A DNA stretch of 64,000 nucleotides from Sipunculus nudus (taxonomy: Eukaryota; Annelida; Sipuncula; Golfingiida; Sipunculidae), in the NCBI GenBank assembly GCA_026874595.1, contig CM049315.1, positions 2,238,501 to 2,302,500 on the forward strand, in the 5' to 3' direction. The notes beneath the pieces are model-generated. The model did not search any database and had not been told where the DNA came from. It worked only from the letters and a program-made list of their open reading frames with translations. Positions 25,810 to 39,500 of this stretch are shown here, piece after piece. Numbering within the stretch: position 1 is the first letter of the stretch; every line of letters starts with the position of its first letter. Made by a program: the position numbers and the translations under genes.

Positions 25810-26614
25810 TAATGGCTACGATCCTGGGAACATTCGTTTTTATAAGTGAATGTAGCATTAGCCTTTAATAAACTTTCTTTGATGATGGCTGTATGGTTTG
25901 ATTTGCTTTAATGTTGAAGGCACCCGAGATTTAACGAACCCCGAGGAGCTTGTGCACGGCGGCACGGTACAAACAACTACGGAGCTAGCACGTTTGACAC
26001 TGAGCGGATCAGTTTGACATATATTGAGCAAAACTTATTAATTAATATCAAACAGCCTGCTGTTAAAGTGGCTAAGTTTACAGTTAGATTTTGCGTGGAG
26101 AGATCAGTGACGCCTGGCTAATCGGCAGCCATTTAATTAATTTAATGACCCCACGGTCAAGCAAATAATATGCAGCTTCGCAACGTGTGAATGATCAACC
26201 GTGAAATAAAGTGACACGATGTTTACCGCATCACCCTTGCTGTGTTTATCTTATGAGCACATCACACCGTGACATGAGCACGTACATGCATTAAAGTAAC
26301 ATCTGGGGACTGCATAATCCTTTTTGTTCCAGGCTCGGGAACAACAACAGTACCGGTGACCTTTGATGTTGCCCGGGGCGGGTGATCAGTGTCCGCCGGA
26401 GATGGCGTATCGTGTCCGTATTTGTCAGGTTCATTTACTCTTAGAATGTTGGTCTGAATTGAAATCTGCTGTCCGTTGTCCGCAGTAGTGAGGTGTCCGC
26501 CTTATAGAGGTTCCGCTTATACAAAACATATAGGGAATGTTGAAGGGACTTAACTATCTTGTCCGTTATAGCCAGTTGTCCGCCTAAGTGAGGTGTCCGT
26601 TAGACCAGTTTTCA

Positions 26615-26617
<3 letters not shown>

Positions 26618-26670
<53 letters not shown>
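26618..26670. repeat. (TA)n microsatellite
   Basis: About 53 bp of TA dinucleotide at the end of a decayed transposon-like repeat. TA is also the target of Tc1/mariner elements. Confidence 0.95.
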
Positions 26671-26672
<2 letters not shown>

Positions 26673-27420
26673 TCTCTCAGAGCTCTCTCATAGTCCAATC
26701 AGTCCAGAGCATATATCAGAGAGCACAGCAGAGAGGGAAACAATTCTTCTGGACAGTGGTACAGCATAGGGACTGAGTAAAATATACATGTCCGCCTTTA
26801 CAATTCTTCCTTAAAAGCACAACAACTACAAGAATAAAAGTTAAAACTATACTCCACAAACAAATCCAGCAATTACAGTTCCTCCACAGATACAGGGGAG
26901 CCTGCAAATGCACCAAAAAGGGCATTCACTTTTTGTTTAGAATGTCAAAGTTATTTAACTCCACCTTTCATCAACATCCCAATCTCTACAATGTCTAAGG
27001 ATTTCATCCATGACTTTATATCCAATATCCTGATAATTAAGCATACAAACATCAATGAAAATAAAGGTCTTGTAAGTTGTATCCAGTGTTGCGTGTCAAA
27101 TTGGTTCATATCTTTGTCACTAGTGATATCGACTAGTAGTTGCTACATCCTGTGGCCTAAGAAATTTCTGCGATCTTTCTAACTTTTTAAACTATACATT
27201 TTCAGTATATATTTACTCTTAACATTTCTCATTAACTATATAAAAAACAACATATTAAATTATTATGTAAACATTGGTCTGAATTTCTGCAGAGGCAAAT
27301 ATGTATACAAAGTGACCAACAGAAAATCTATGAAGTTTTGATATGCATAGACTCTTTTGTTCAACTAATTTTTCATCGACATAAAACATATATGTCCCAT
27401 AAATCTGGATATTTTACTTT

Positions 27421-29998
27421 ATAACAAGTGACCTATGGGTCATGATGCTCAGCTGACTGGGAAGATATTTGCAAAGGGAAATTTTATCATCTGAATGGTA
27501 GTATATACCCATTCAATTGAAGCATCAAACAGATTAACCAACAGGCCAAGATTGTGTCTGAATTCATATATCTCAAAAATAGAGAAAAAAATGCGTAAAC
27601 TTAAAAAAAAATACAGGTGGCTCCACCAGTCTGCAGAAACTAATAAAAAAAAACACTTAATGGTCTATATCCATGCAAAGAATCATGGTGATCTCTGCAT
27701 TAGTTGTTCAGATACTTCAGCTTTTGTATGAAATTTTCCATTATTCTGAGGGATACTTCGGAGTCCTATAGCTTAAAGGATATGGGTAACAGACACCTAA
27801 TTTCAGGTTTCCACCGACACTTTTGATGGGTATCTTTACATGACAAGAATGAAGATTCTAGGTCCAGTTGTTACAATTTGTGCCATGTTAACAGATGACA
27901 GCAACCTTAAAGGTCTCAAAAATAGAGAAAAAATTCGAAAAATTGTATAAAACATAGGTGGCACCACCAGTCTGCAGAAACTGATGAAACACTCCATAAT
28001 CAATATCCATGCAAAGAATCATGGTGATCTCTGCATTATTTGTTCAGATACTTCAACTTTTGTATCAATTTGTCCATTATTCTGAGGGATACTTCGGAGT
28101 CCTAAAGCTTGAAGGATATGGGTAACAGAGACCCCATTTCAGGTTTCCACAGACACTTTTCATGGGCCTCCTTGCATGACAAGAATGAAATTCTAGGTCC
28201 AGTTGTTACGATTTGTACCCTGTTGACAGATAACCACATCTTTAAAGGTCTCAGAAATAGAGAAAAAAAATCGTAAAAATTTGAAAAAAATAGAGGTGGC
28301 GCATCCAGTCTGCAGAAACTGATGGAACACCTCATGATCAATATGTATGCCAAAAATCATGACCATCAGTGTTGTAGTTATTGAGATACTGCAGTTTTTA
28401 TCAAATTTTTCATTATTCTGGGGGGTATTTTGGAGCCATACAGCTTAAAGGATATTGGTAACAGAGACCTAATTTCAGGTTTCCATGGAGACTTTTCATG
28501 GGTCTCCCTGTGTGTCAAGAATAAAGATTCTAGGTCCAGTTGTTATGATTTGTGCATTGTTAACAGATGTTCATATCTTTAAAGGTCTCAAAAACAGAGA
28601 AAAAAATTCGTAAAAAAACCCGAACAAACACAGGTGGTGCCACCAGTCTGCAGAAACTAATGAAACACTCTATAATCTATATCCATCCAAACAATTATGG
28701 TGATCTCTGCATTAGCTGTTCAGATACTTCAGCTTTTGTATCAAATTTTCCATTATTCTGAGCTGTACTTTGGAGTGCCATAGCTCAGAGGATATGGGTA
28801 ACAGATACCTAATTTCAGGTTTCCATGGAGGCTTTTCATGGGTCTCCCTGTGTGTTAAGAAAGAAAATTCTAGGTCCAGTCGTTATGATTTGTACCCTGT
28901 TGACAAATAACTACATCCTTAAAGGTCTCAAAAATAGAGAAAAAAAATTGTAAAAATTTGAAAAAAATAGAGGTGGCGCCACCAGTCTGCAGGAACTGAT
29001 GGAACACCTTTTGATCAATATGTATGCCAAAAATCATGATCACTAGTGTTGTAGTTATTGAGATGTTGCAGTTTTTTTAATCAAATTTTCCATTATTCTG
29101 GGGGGTAATTGGGAGCCCCACAGCTCAAAGGATATGGGTAACAGAGACCTTATTTCAAATTTCCTTGGAGACTTTTCATAGGTCTCTCAGTGTGTCAAGA
29201 ATGAAGATTCAAGGTCCAGTCTTTACGATTTGTGCCCTGTTAACAGTCACATTTTTAAAGGTCTCAAAAATAGAGAAAACAATTAGAAAAAAATCGAAAA
29301 AATACAGGTGGCGCCACCAGTCTGCTGAAACTGATGAAACATCTGATGTTCAATATGTATGCCAAAAATCATGACCATCAGTGATGTAGTTAATGAGATA
29401 TTGAAGTTTTTGTATGAAATTTTTGACTTTTCTGGGGGGTACTTTGGGGCCCCATAGCTCGAAGGATATGGATAACAGAGACCTAATTTCTGGTTTCCAT
29501 GGAGACTTTTCATTAGTATCTCAGTGTGTCAAGAATGAAGATTCTAGGTCCAGTCTTTATGATTTGTGCCCTGTAAACAGATGTTCACATTTTTAAAGGT
29601 CTCAAAAATAGAGAAAAAAAATTTGTAAAAAATAAAAAAAATAAAGGTGGCGCCACCAGTCTGCAGGAACTGATGGAACATCTCATGATCAATATGTATG
29701 CCAAAAATCATGACCATCAGTGATGTAGTTAATGAGATATTAAAGTTTTTGCATGAAATTTTTGACTATTCTTGGGGGTACTTTGGGGCCCCATAGCTCG
29801 AAGGATATGGGTAACAGAGACCTAATTTCTGGTTTCCAAGGAGACTTTTCATGGACCTCTGAGAATTTCAAGTTACAAGATTCTAGGTCCAGTGGTTACG
29901 ATTTGTGCCTGGTTAACAGACAGACAGACAGACGGACGACTGACAAAGAGTGATCACTATAGCTCAGATGACTTATTACAGTCAGCTGAGCTAAAAAT
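27421..29998 (+). mobile_element. pearl/Helentron-like element 2 with ~338-bp tandem core
   Basis: Starts ACAAGTGACCTATGGGTCATGATG then GCTCAGCTGACTG, and ends CAGTCAGCTGAGC then TAAAAAT. The 13-bp ends are thus exact subterminal inverted repeats. Seven core copies share ggtggcgccaccagtctgcag (near 27616, 27957, 28295, 28633, 28971, 29308, 29646), a period of about 338 bp. The last copy leads into a GACAGACAGACAGACGGACG tract at 29920-29940 and ctatagctcagatgac. No protein is encoded; short frames are chance. The element ends about 120 bp from the CEP44 poly(A) signal. Confidence 0.75.
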
Positions 29999-30115
29999 AT
30001 TGCATCACAATCATTGTTTGTCCAATTACTAACTTTCAGGGCACATTTTATGATAATTTTCAGTATAACAATTTTAAGAAATATAACAAACCAAATGATT
30101 ACATTATAAATATTA

Positions 30116-30121
30116 TTTATT
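30116..30121 (-). terminator. CEP44 poly(A) signal AATAAA (candidate)
   Basis: AATAAA on the minus strand about 205 nt beyond the CEP44 stop codon, the first canonical signal downstream. It implies a short 3' UTR of roughly 220-230 nt that stops before the repeat element ending at 29998. Confidence 0.5.
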
Positions 30122-30324
30122 ATAAATATATAGTGAATATGTACAACAGTTTGTGTTTGTTACCTGATCTTTTCTCCCCAAATGTCGCCATATTTAATAC
30201 ATACCATGGCCGCTTGGCCAATGGTACAAGCTAAATTACCTTTGGGCCACTTTCATTCAAACTTCTAAGGTCCATTGTTCACACCAGTCTGCCCCTGGAT
30301 GACACTCCTAAACAATTCATAATT

Positions 30325-30536
30325 TTATTCATCAGGTTTATTAGGAGATGCATTCTCAAGTCGATGAAGACGCGTTTCCAAAAGGATCAACCTGGCCGTT
30401 ATCTGATCTCGTTCTACTGCAGACATTGCAGATGAAGGTTCCTGACTTTCCTTGCAACCGTTTTCCAGAGCAGACATCTTGTTTTCCAGGGTTGACAGTC
30501 TTGCTTCTATTTCTTTGTTTTTAATTTCAGCAGCAT
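30325..30536 (-). CDS. CEP44: CEP44 coding exon 8 (terminal)
   Basis: Encodes residues 291-360 and the TAA at 30327-30325. It is coiled coil (EIEARLSTLENKMSALENG, ILLETRLHRLENA) ending SPNKPDE. Acceptor is tttcattcacag. It is shorter at the C-terminus than the human protein. Confidence 0.88.
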
Positions 30537-33500
30537 CTGTGAATGAAAGTGATGAAAATGTCTGTTTGTTTCTTCAGCAGAGCCAATGAGAAATACATCG
30601 TAGGATTTCTCCTACAGATACAATAAAAAAAATAAATCAGTGAATTAAATTTTAAATCAACAAATGGCCAACAGGTCTGTCCGTAGAGTGGGGTCTTGAC
30701 CCTAGGCTAGCTACCTAGTTCAGTAATTCTCTCCCCACTCTGACCATTTGGTCCCCTAGTTTATCATCCTGGCATTAATGGGCAAGTCCACTTATAGTGT
30801 AGGAGGGGTGTATCTATTTAAGGGTACATGGAATATCCTACAAAGTGACTCTGCTCAAGCTTGAGGTCCGAGCCCCCAGGTGCTACACCAGCCAAGAAAA
30901 ATGGTACGGCTGAAATAACGCATCAGATAACTGATACTGATAATAAAATAAGCTGGGAAATAACTGGTTAATTTGTGTTACTGAACTCATTCACTTTTCA
31001 TCTCTAGCCCATAGTTCAGAACAGACAATTATATGTAGGTTGAGAACTAGGAATTTTTTTAGGGGGATAGACAGATGATGACCACATATCATACATCTCA
31101 CACAGCAGACATATTCATTAAATGTGCATGCGTGCTAACAGGGACACCGAGGGTCTTCACCCTTTTGGCAATTTAGAAAGCAGCGTTGTAACCACAATTG
31201 TAATGAAGGTCACTTTAGTTATAATTATTATATAAGCAGGTAGCAAAGGCCCATTTTCACCAACTAGTATTATGATATATGTCATTGTTGCAATAATTAT
31301 CATAATAGCAGTTGCATTTGCAAACAATATTGTAATATATTCCATTAACACAGTTGTTGATGATGGAGGTGGAAATTTCTTTAAATTTTCCCCAAGATTC
31401 TCACCAAAGCTTCAGAACAAATGTCATTTTCTGAAAACCACAAACATCAATTTTCACCCCCTCCATCCCAATAAAGGCTTGTATCTATAATGAAGAATTG
31501 TATTTTGGATGTTTTTACATTTTATCTTTATTATGAGAATGGCTGCAGTTTCTCCTGTTTATCTTAATGCTTTAATTAAACCATCAAACATTCCCCCCTC
31601 TGAGTGTCAGTGATTTGAAGTACTGTACAACTGAGGTATTAACTGTACAATGGAGGTTATATGGATGCAGGTGAATATTCCTGACAGGGCCAAAAGCCAG
31701 GTAATATAATGCACAGAAAGAAGCTGCTAATTGTACCTGATAATATCTCAGAGGTCTGAACTCTAATGGTCATGTTGCCTGTGAAATTCCCCTGATTCTC
31801 AATTTATAAAATGATGTGTTACATCTTGCAAAATTGATACAGTGGCACCAAACAAGTTCATATAACATTGTTCTGGATGATCACATTTGAGACTGCAATG
31901 TAAATATGCAGCAGAAAGTACTAAATTGAAGCCAGTCATTAACAGATGTTCACACTGGTGATGAAAGAATGGATTGTTTTCAGTTACTGAATTGACAGTC
32001 ATTTTCTTTACTTTTTTTTATCTCTAGCTCACAGTTCAGATCAGATAAACAATATATATGATGCAGTTACCACCATTTCTTGAAACAAAATATCTCTGTC
32101 ATCTAATAAAGTAAGATTGGAAATCAAATGTTAAAAAAAGTAAGGTACCTTAGCTTACAGACAGATAAAAATTTCACCCGAGCATTATCCGGAAGAATAT
32201 ACAAAAGATTATCACAGTTTGCAATGATTAAATTAAAATACAACCATAAGGTGACAATTGATAATATAATTCAACTGAGGTACTTAAAGGGGTCTATAAA
32301 TATGAAAGTTGATAGAGTTTAAAGTAACACGTTATCCAGTATGCTGGAAAAAGGGAATAATAATACAGAGTAAGGTGTAGACAAGGCCAGTTAGTGCAAC
32401 TGCTATGTATGTGCTGGCACAAGCACCTAAAATCACCATTAACACATTCCCCATAGTGGCTTTGGTAATTCTTATAGCATTAGGCCAGAAATATGGATCA
32501 GAGTGCAAAACTGCCCAAAAAGCAAATTATACCTGCTTCTGACCTACAGATGGAATGACATAATCTTAACTCTTGCATATAGACAGAATTTACAGTAGAC
32601 CATATTACCTTCGAGCTGTTTGATTGTCAGGGCTTGCATTGCTTGTTGGACCTCCATGGCTGCCATTTTCTCCTGCAACTCATTTAACCTTGTCCCAGTT
32701 TTTGTTGTAAGGTCTACCAGTCCATTCTGTAAATCAGCTAGTGGCTAAAAACAGAATTGTCATATTACTCATTCATAATGATTATGTACTCACTGCAAAA
32801 TCAAAGCCCAATCAATCTTTTGCATTGGTGCACAATATGTATCAATTATAATTTATCTGAGAAGGTTGTGAGATATAGTAGCAGGTTTGACAAAATGGTA
32901 AAAATAACTCTGCCAGTTGGGGAGTTAATTTGTTTTCATCTCAGTTGGTTACGTAATTGGTTTGCCTGTTAGCAATTTTATTAGTATTGTGTTTTATTAA
33001 TAATTAGATTTATTGAACAGACATGGTTACACCGAGTAAAAAATCTATTTTAAGTATTTTTAATCTGGATCCCCATAATGTTTTCATTGTATAGGCTTCT
33101 ATACCATTATGAGACGGGGGATATTTTTTTTTACAGATGGAGAGCCAGAGGGCTTATTCACCTGTATCAGAGCTACCCATGATATCACCCACTTGGTGAA
33201 CCATAACACACAGATCTGTGTAGCACACAGCAGGGTTTGATTGGGAGAGAGAGAAAAATATTTCATTTGACATAAAAAATAATGTATTCATAAAAATAAA
33301 TTCATCATTTCATTTTTGTTTTTATGTCTGGAGACTGTTTTTAAGGATTTTTATCTGCTGACACAACAGCCACATATGACACATGGAGAAATCATACATA
33401 GTATGGAGGTCAAGTGTTATACATTTCATAAACTTTGAGATTAAAAGGTTTAATGAGGAAATTGGTAAGAAATTGAGAAGATTATTTACTTGAGTTAATG

Positions 33501-36500
33501 AAATAACAGTGTGTTATTGTCTATTTAAAGGGGTAATTTTTGGCTTAGACTAAGTTTTGTTACAGATGTAACAGTTTACCTGAAGGCATTTGTCTTTATA
33601 TGAATTTATAAAATGTTGTTTAGTGTAGCAAATCAATCCTTGAGGACTGTTAAGATTTTGGCAATAATAATTTGGTCTGTACAATTTATGATTTTTGCTG
33701 TTACGTTTCTCCAGACAGTAGTCTGCTATCTTAGTTCTGGTTTAAGTTATAACAAGGGTATCTTTCTGTCTAATGTCATGTTCTGGTTGTAAAATTAAAT
33801 TTTTGCAGAAAAAGGTAGCGCTTCACGGCAGTATTTATAGTAACATTTATTATATTTACTCTTAAAATGTCATTTGATTTTAGTATTTTTAATGATTTAT
33901 TCACTGGGATAGTGGCAGAGGTATACATGTAATCTCTGACTGTTATTCTAGTCGGTTATGAAAATCTTTGATGCAAGACAGAACAAACTGCTGGATTTGG
34001 TGCTGTGTCAGTTAGAGCTTTTCATCTCAATCTCCTCTGAGTTTCTCCCTATCTTTGGGCCTAATAATTAATCATTTACTTCGCTGTCACCTTCATCATT
34101 GCTGAAGGAGCACCAAGGGCAGGGGACCCAGACTTCCTCAACTATGGTGCTTGAACACCAATTTTTCCTGCTTTACTTTATTTTTATTTTATTAAGTTAG
34201 AACAAACATACCTCAGGTTTGAAATGTACTTAAGCTGGCAGGCTTTCAGTGACAATGTTCATACATTTCCAACAGATTCAAATGACAAAACTTTTTCATG
34301 ACTTTTTATGAAAGTAAGGACCTACCTTGACAAGATGTCACCTTTGTCTAGTGACCCTTTCTTTAATATTATGTTAATATTTTTTTCATATGATGAAATA
34401 GCATATTGAGCTAAACTAATTAAATCAGCAAAGTACAGCTTATTTTTTCATCCATCCTATGTGCAATCTGTTTCTGATTTTACAATAAAAAGAGAACACT
34501 CCAGACAGTGGTTTTCATAATTTACTGACATTCAACCTTTAATAATTTTTGTTTAAGTGTCATGCTACTGTATTTGCTACAGCTTATCAAAGATTCTGAG
34601 AGTGTTTAAACATGCAAGGGACTTCTGCTTTTACACAGATTAGAACAAATAAATCATAACTGGGAGCACAAGTAAATAAAAGTTGATCTAGATTTCATTT
34701 TATTTTACTCACATGATGGGAGTTTAATGCAGCTCCACTCTCCATGCCCTCCTTGCTTGGTGAATCTTTCTCTTCACATTTTTCTGGAGAATCAGGAAAA
34801 TCTATTTCATGTACTCAAGAGTTTTGCTATGATCAGTTAAAATATAGATAGAAGAAAAACCTATATAATTGGTCATTATAATGTATATAGGTGGAAATTG
34901 GAAGTTTACAATGAAAAATGGGGAATCATTTGAATATCCATATATAAAGACATGACTGACTCCTAATTTACTAAAATTTTGTGATACTCTAGAATTATGT
35001 GGCCTTCCTATTGATGTTGTATTCACTGGTTTAGATTTATTCCAAAAGAAATAATAATAAGCAAGAGATCTGTACACTTTAATTAAAACAACCAACAAAC
35101 AAGAGCACTGCAAACATGCATAAAACACTTGTTGTGCATCCAGTGAATTCTGGCCTCATTAAATATGCGTGAATTTTGATGAGAAGGTAATTCAGGTGAG
35201 AAACTCAATTAGTAAATACTGTATGTATAATGAGTTTCATGATAATCAATAGGAGTTTTGGTAAGTCACCAAGGTGCCTCCAAAGTGCAGTGACCTCTGA
35301 CCTCATTAAATATCCATTGATTTTGTTGGAAATCGAACTTAGATGAGATATTTTATTGATTAACATTTCTGATGAGATTGATCAAAATCCTTCATAAGTT
35401 ATAACTGCAACATCACAAAGTAGCTGAGTGACCAGTGACCTGATTGAATATGAGAGGATTTTGCCCATAATCAATCTCTGGTGAGATAATCTGTTGGTTA
35501 GTAGTTATGGTGAGTTTCATGAAAATCCATCAAAGCCCCAGTAAGTTTAGGGGTGACACTAAAAGTTAGCGCATGGAGGGACAGACGGTGGGTATACCAT
35601 AATACTCCTGTCAGGTGACGGGCGTGTTCATGACAGTTTCACTTGTGTGATTATCATAAATTTGAAACCATCAGGAACATAAAGCCAATGGTGACACATT
35701 CCTGTGATGTAATGACCTTCACCTTTTGACGATTGTGGGGCTGTATCTCCGCTGGATCGGGGATTTCTGGACGGATTTCTGGACGACAGTGGTTGTCTGA
35801 CTGGTACCTCCAGAGCAGCGCTGCATCCAGAACTGGTAGAATTATGGCTGGTCTGTCTCTTTTCATTGACCACACGTGGCGCTATTGGCTGGACGCCAGC
35901 ACTGTCAGTGGATGCTGGTCTCTGTGAATGACGGTCACTCTGAGCTAATTATGAAAACAGAAGATAAAACCAGGTTTGGCCATGAGAAAATGCTGGTGAC
36001 AACAATATGTTTTACCTTTTTCAGTATTAATGAGGCATTTATAATGAATGAGTATCAGGTCAGCCTTTACACTAATTACAGCGTGGTATCAGTGCATCTA
36101 ACCAACCTCATATATGTTTATGGTACAAGTTTATCAAACTTTTATTACATAAAATATAGGTCAATTAACTGCAGGTGGCAGTGCCGTCTGCATTCAGATG
36201 AAGGAATCCATATTACAGGACTTATATGTACATACATTAATTAAGCCGTGTAGATTTCAATGTTTAATGCACAGGGCTGGGAACAATTCTGCAACAACCA
36301 ATAATCTGGTGATATTAGTTCAAATCTACGAGTCTCTACTGTCAAAAAAAGGAAACTGAGAATTGTTTTGCAAAACAAGTAAAAAAAAAAGGGAAATTTT
36401 CCTGAAATTTTATGATTTTATTTTCTTGAAAGAAATGTCTGAGCAGCGGGAGCTTAACATCAGTAAATAATTTATCCTGAAAATCAAAACAGCAATTTAA

Positions 36501-39500
36501 ATAAGCAAATTCGTGGAATTTATGTCCTCTGCTTCTGCCTCTTGTTGTCCCCTGCTTGCCCAATCAATATGTTTTTGTTTAAACTGTCCCCTGAAGATGT
36601 CTCCACATGTCATAATTTTTTGTTTTGAACTGGGAACAAAAGGGGAATTTTTGTTTTGTTTTAGAGCTGCTGATCATAAATTTCAGACAGACACCCTGAA
36701 AACAATCCAAACCAAGGTATGCATGAGAGCAATCACTGACCCACATTTGGATGATATTGGATAATATTTAGGAAAGTTATCACACAGGGACAAAAACCTG
36801 ATGGATGGACGGACAGACAGACAGATGGATGGACAGACAGACAAACCAAATTAATATCCCCCGTAAGGATATTAATATATTCTGAGGAAGCAGGGGACAA
36901 AAAAAAGGGGGAAGGGGGGGGGGATGGAATTGCCTGCTGTTCCAGAGGGACCAACTTTTTTTCACTCAATATGCATTTGTGTGCTTCTTTAGGCTAATAC
37001 AAATATATTAAGCCTTAAACCAAGCCACAAACAGATATTGTTACATTATACCTGATGGTCGACTATGTCCATGTGGATGTTCTCTTCTTATCTGTAACAC
37101 AATATAAAAAACAGTAATGAATATACTGTTGAGGTGGAAATTTTCATGAGCATGTTATTTATTGCAAATTATGTGAGGTATAACCATTGCAAAAATTAAA
37201 TGCTTGCAAAAATTACATGGCATACTCAAAATACTCACAGAAGAAAGCATGCCTAGTACAAGAATATGCAGTTAAATTTATCTGGACTTTTTTCAATTTA
37301 ATCAATGTATATTTGTTCAGTGAAAAATTTTGAAAATATTTTTATTGTCTTAAAAAAAAATACACAAAAGAATTCACAAGTCTGCACCTAGGTGTAGTGT
37401 CAACATTAACTAAATGCTTTGAACACAGAAAAAAAACACAGAAATGAGCTAAAAATAATTTACAAATATATCACAAAGTCCATTAAGCAAATCACATTAA
37501 TGAAAAACAGGATGAAACCTGTTGAGTTCAGATAAAAAGTTTATGCGTTACTGTGTCAGTGACTTCAGCACACACATCCACCATTCCAGACAGATTGTGT
37601 AAGGACAATTAAATGCATAACTGATCTGCTAAATCATCCAAAACCAAACGTGGCCTTTCTTAACGTATATTTTCTATCTCAATTTATTTATTTGCTTTCT
37701 ATGTGTATATGAAAAATTTTATCACAAGCAATTCATGAAAATTACATGCTCGCAAAAGTCAAACCTTGCCAATTCGCAAAATTTGAGTTTCACTAAATTA
37801 ACATTTTCTACAGAGGACTACTGAAAGCCTTACAGTGCTTTATCCTATGGAACATATCCAGCCCCTTGTGGAAAACATGAGGAATAAGAAATTCTCACAC
37901 GCTGCTTGTGACTGGATTAAAAGTTCAGTCACTGATTTAGTAGAACTATGTTACTTTAATAATAATAATAATAATAATAATAAATTTAATTTATATAGCG
38001 CTAATTCAACAAAATATTTATCAAAAGCGCTTTACAAGACACAAAGCACAGTTTTACTAAAACATAAAATGTAGATTCCTACTAAAGCAAAGATTCCTAA
38101 AAGAAACCCCTAATTTCTAAGAACTACCAAAAGCTAATATAAAAAGGTAAGTTTTAAGATTTCTTTTAAAAGAAGCTAAATATGGTGAAGCTCTGACTGA
38201 GTGCAGAAGTTCTTTTCACAACCTTGGTGCCACAGCTGAGAAAGCTCTCGAACGACACATCTCGCTTCATGCTTTAGGGATCACTTAAAGCCCTTGGTCA
38301 GATGACCTAAGCTGCCTGAGTGGAACATAAAAAGTTAAGAGGTTCCTAATGTAAATAGGCGATTGACCATTTATGGCTTTATATACTAATAATAAAATTT
38401 TAAAATCAATGCGCTGTCGCACCAGGAGCCAATGGAGTTCTTTAAGTATTGGTGTAATGTGGTCCCGCTTCTTGGCACCAGTTACAAGCCTAGCAGCTGC
38501 ATTCTGCACTCTCTGTAGCCGGTCAAGCAACTTGCTAGGAAGACCACATAACAAAGAGCTGGAACAGTCAATCCTTGAACTGATGAATGCATGAATTAAT
38601 GTTATTAGTGGATCTTGAGTTAGGAAACCCTTTATCCTAGCTATATAATGCAGGTGGTAAAAAGCCAAACTACAAATATTATTTACATGCTTGTCAAGGC
38701 AAAGCCCTTGGTCAAACACTACCCCCAGGTTTCTAGCACTGTTTGTTGGCACAACTACAGAGTCAAATATGTTAAGAGTTTTCAACTGAATTTTTTACCT
38801 CTGCTGGTTTGTACCAATAATCAGAACCTCAGTTTTATCAGCATTGAGTTTAAGCAGATTCTGACACATCCAAACACCTATGTCATGCAAGCATGTTTCA
38901 ATGGTAGAAATAGGAACCTTTGATTCTGGTTTAAATGATACATAAATTTGACTGTCATCAGCATAAAAATGATAATTCATTCCATGCTGTCGTACTAATT
39001 CACCAAGTGGTAATGTGTAAATTGTAAAAAACAGAGGCCCCAGCACAGAACCTTGTGGAACACCGTAGGTAATCTCAGTACTTTACAAACCGTGACACTG
39101 TCCGAGTGCCTTGATTTAAATCAACAACTGTTCAGTCTCAGTAGGCTCACATGTGAAACTGTCTCAGCACAGTGATTTAAATCAACAACTGTTCAGTCTA
39201 AGGAGGCTTACATATGGAACTGTCTGAGAACCGTGATTTTAATCAACAACTGTTCAGTCTAAGTAGAATTACATGTGAAACTAAGCACCATGATTTTAAT
39301 CAACAACTGTTTAGTCTAAGTAGGCTGACATGTGAAACTGTCTGAGCAACTTAATTTAATTCAACAACTGTTCAGTCTAAGGAGGCTTACATATGAAACT
39401 GTCTGAGTGCCTTGATTTAAATCAACAACTGTTCAGTCTAAGTTGGCTTACATGTGAAACTGTCCGAGTGCCTTGATTTTAATCAACAACTGTTCAGTCT

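Larger units (their letters stand above)
24931..27420. other. non-coding stretch around the MITE
   Basis: Apart from the MITE at 25468-25809, a decayed repeat at 26380-26617 (wording like gtgtccgccttatagagg, ending ttttcactgta next to TA repeats, as in Tc1/mariner-type ends) and an (AT)n at 26618-26670, nothing was recognised. Confidence 0.5.
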
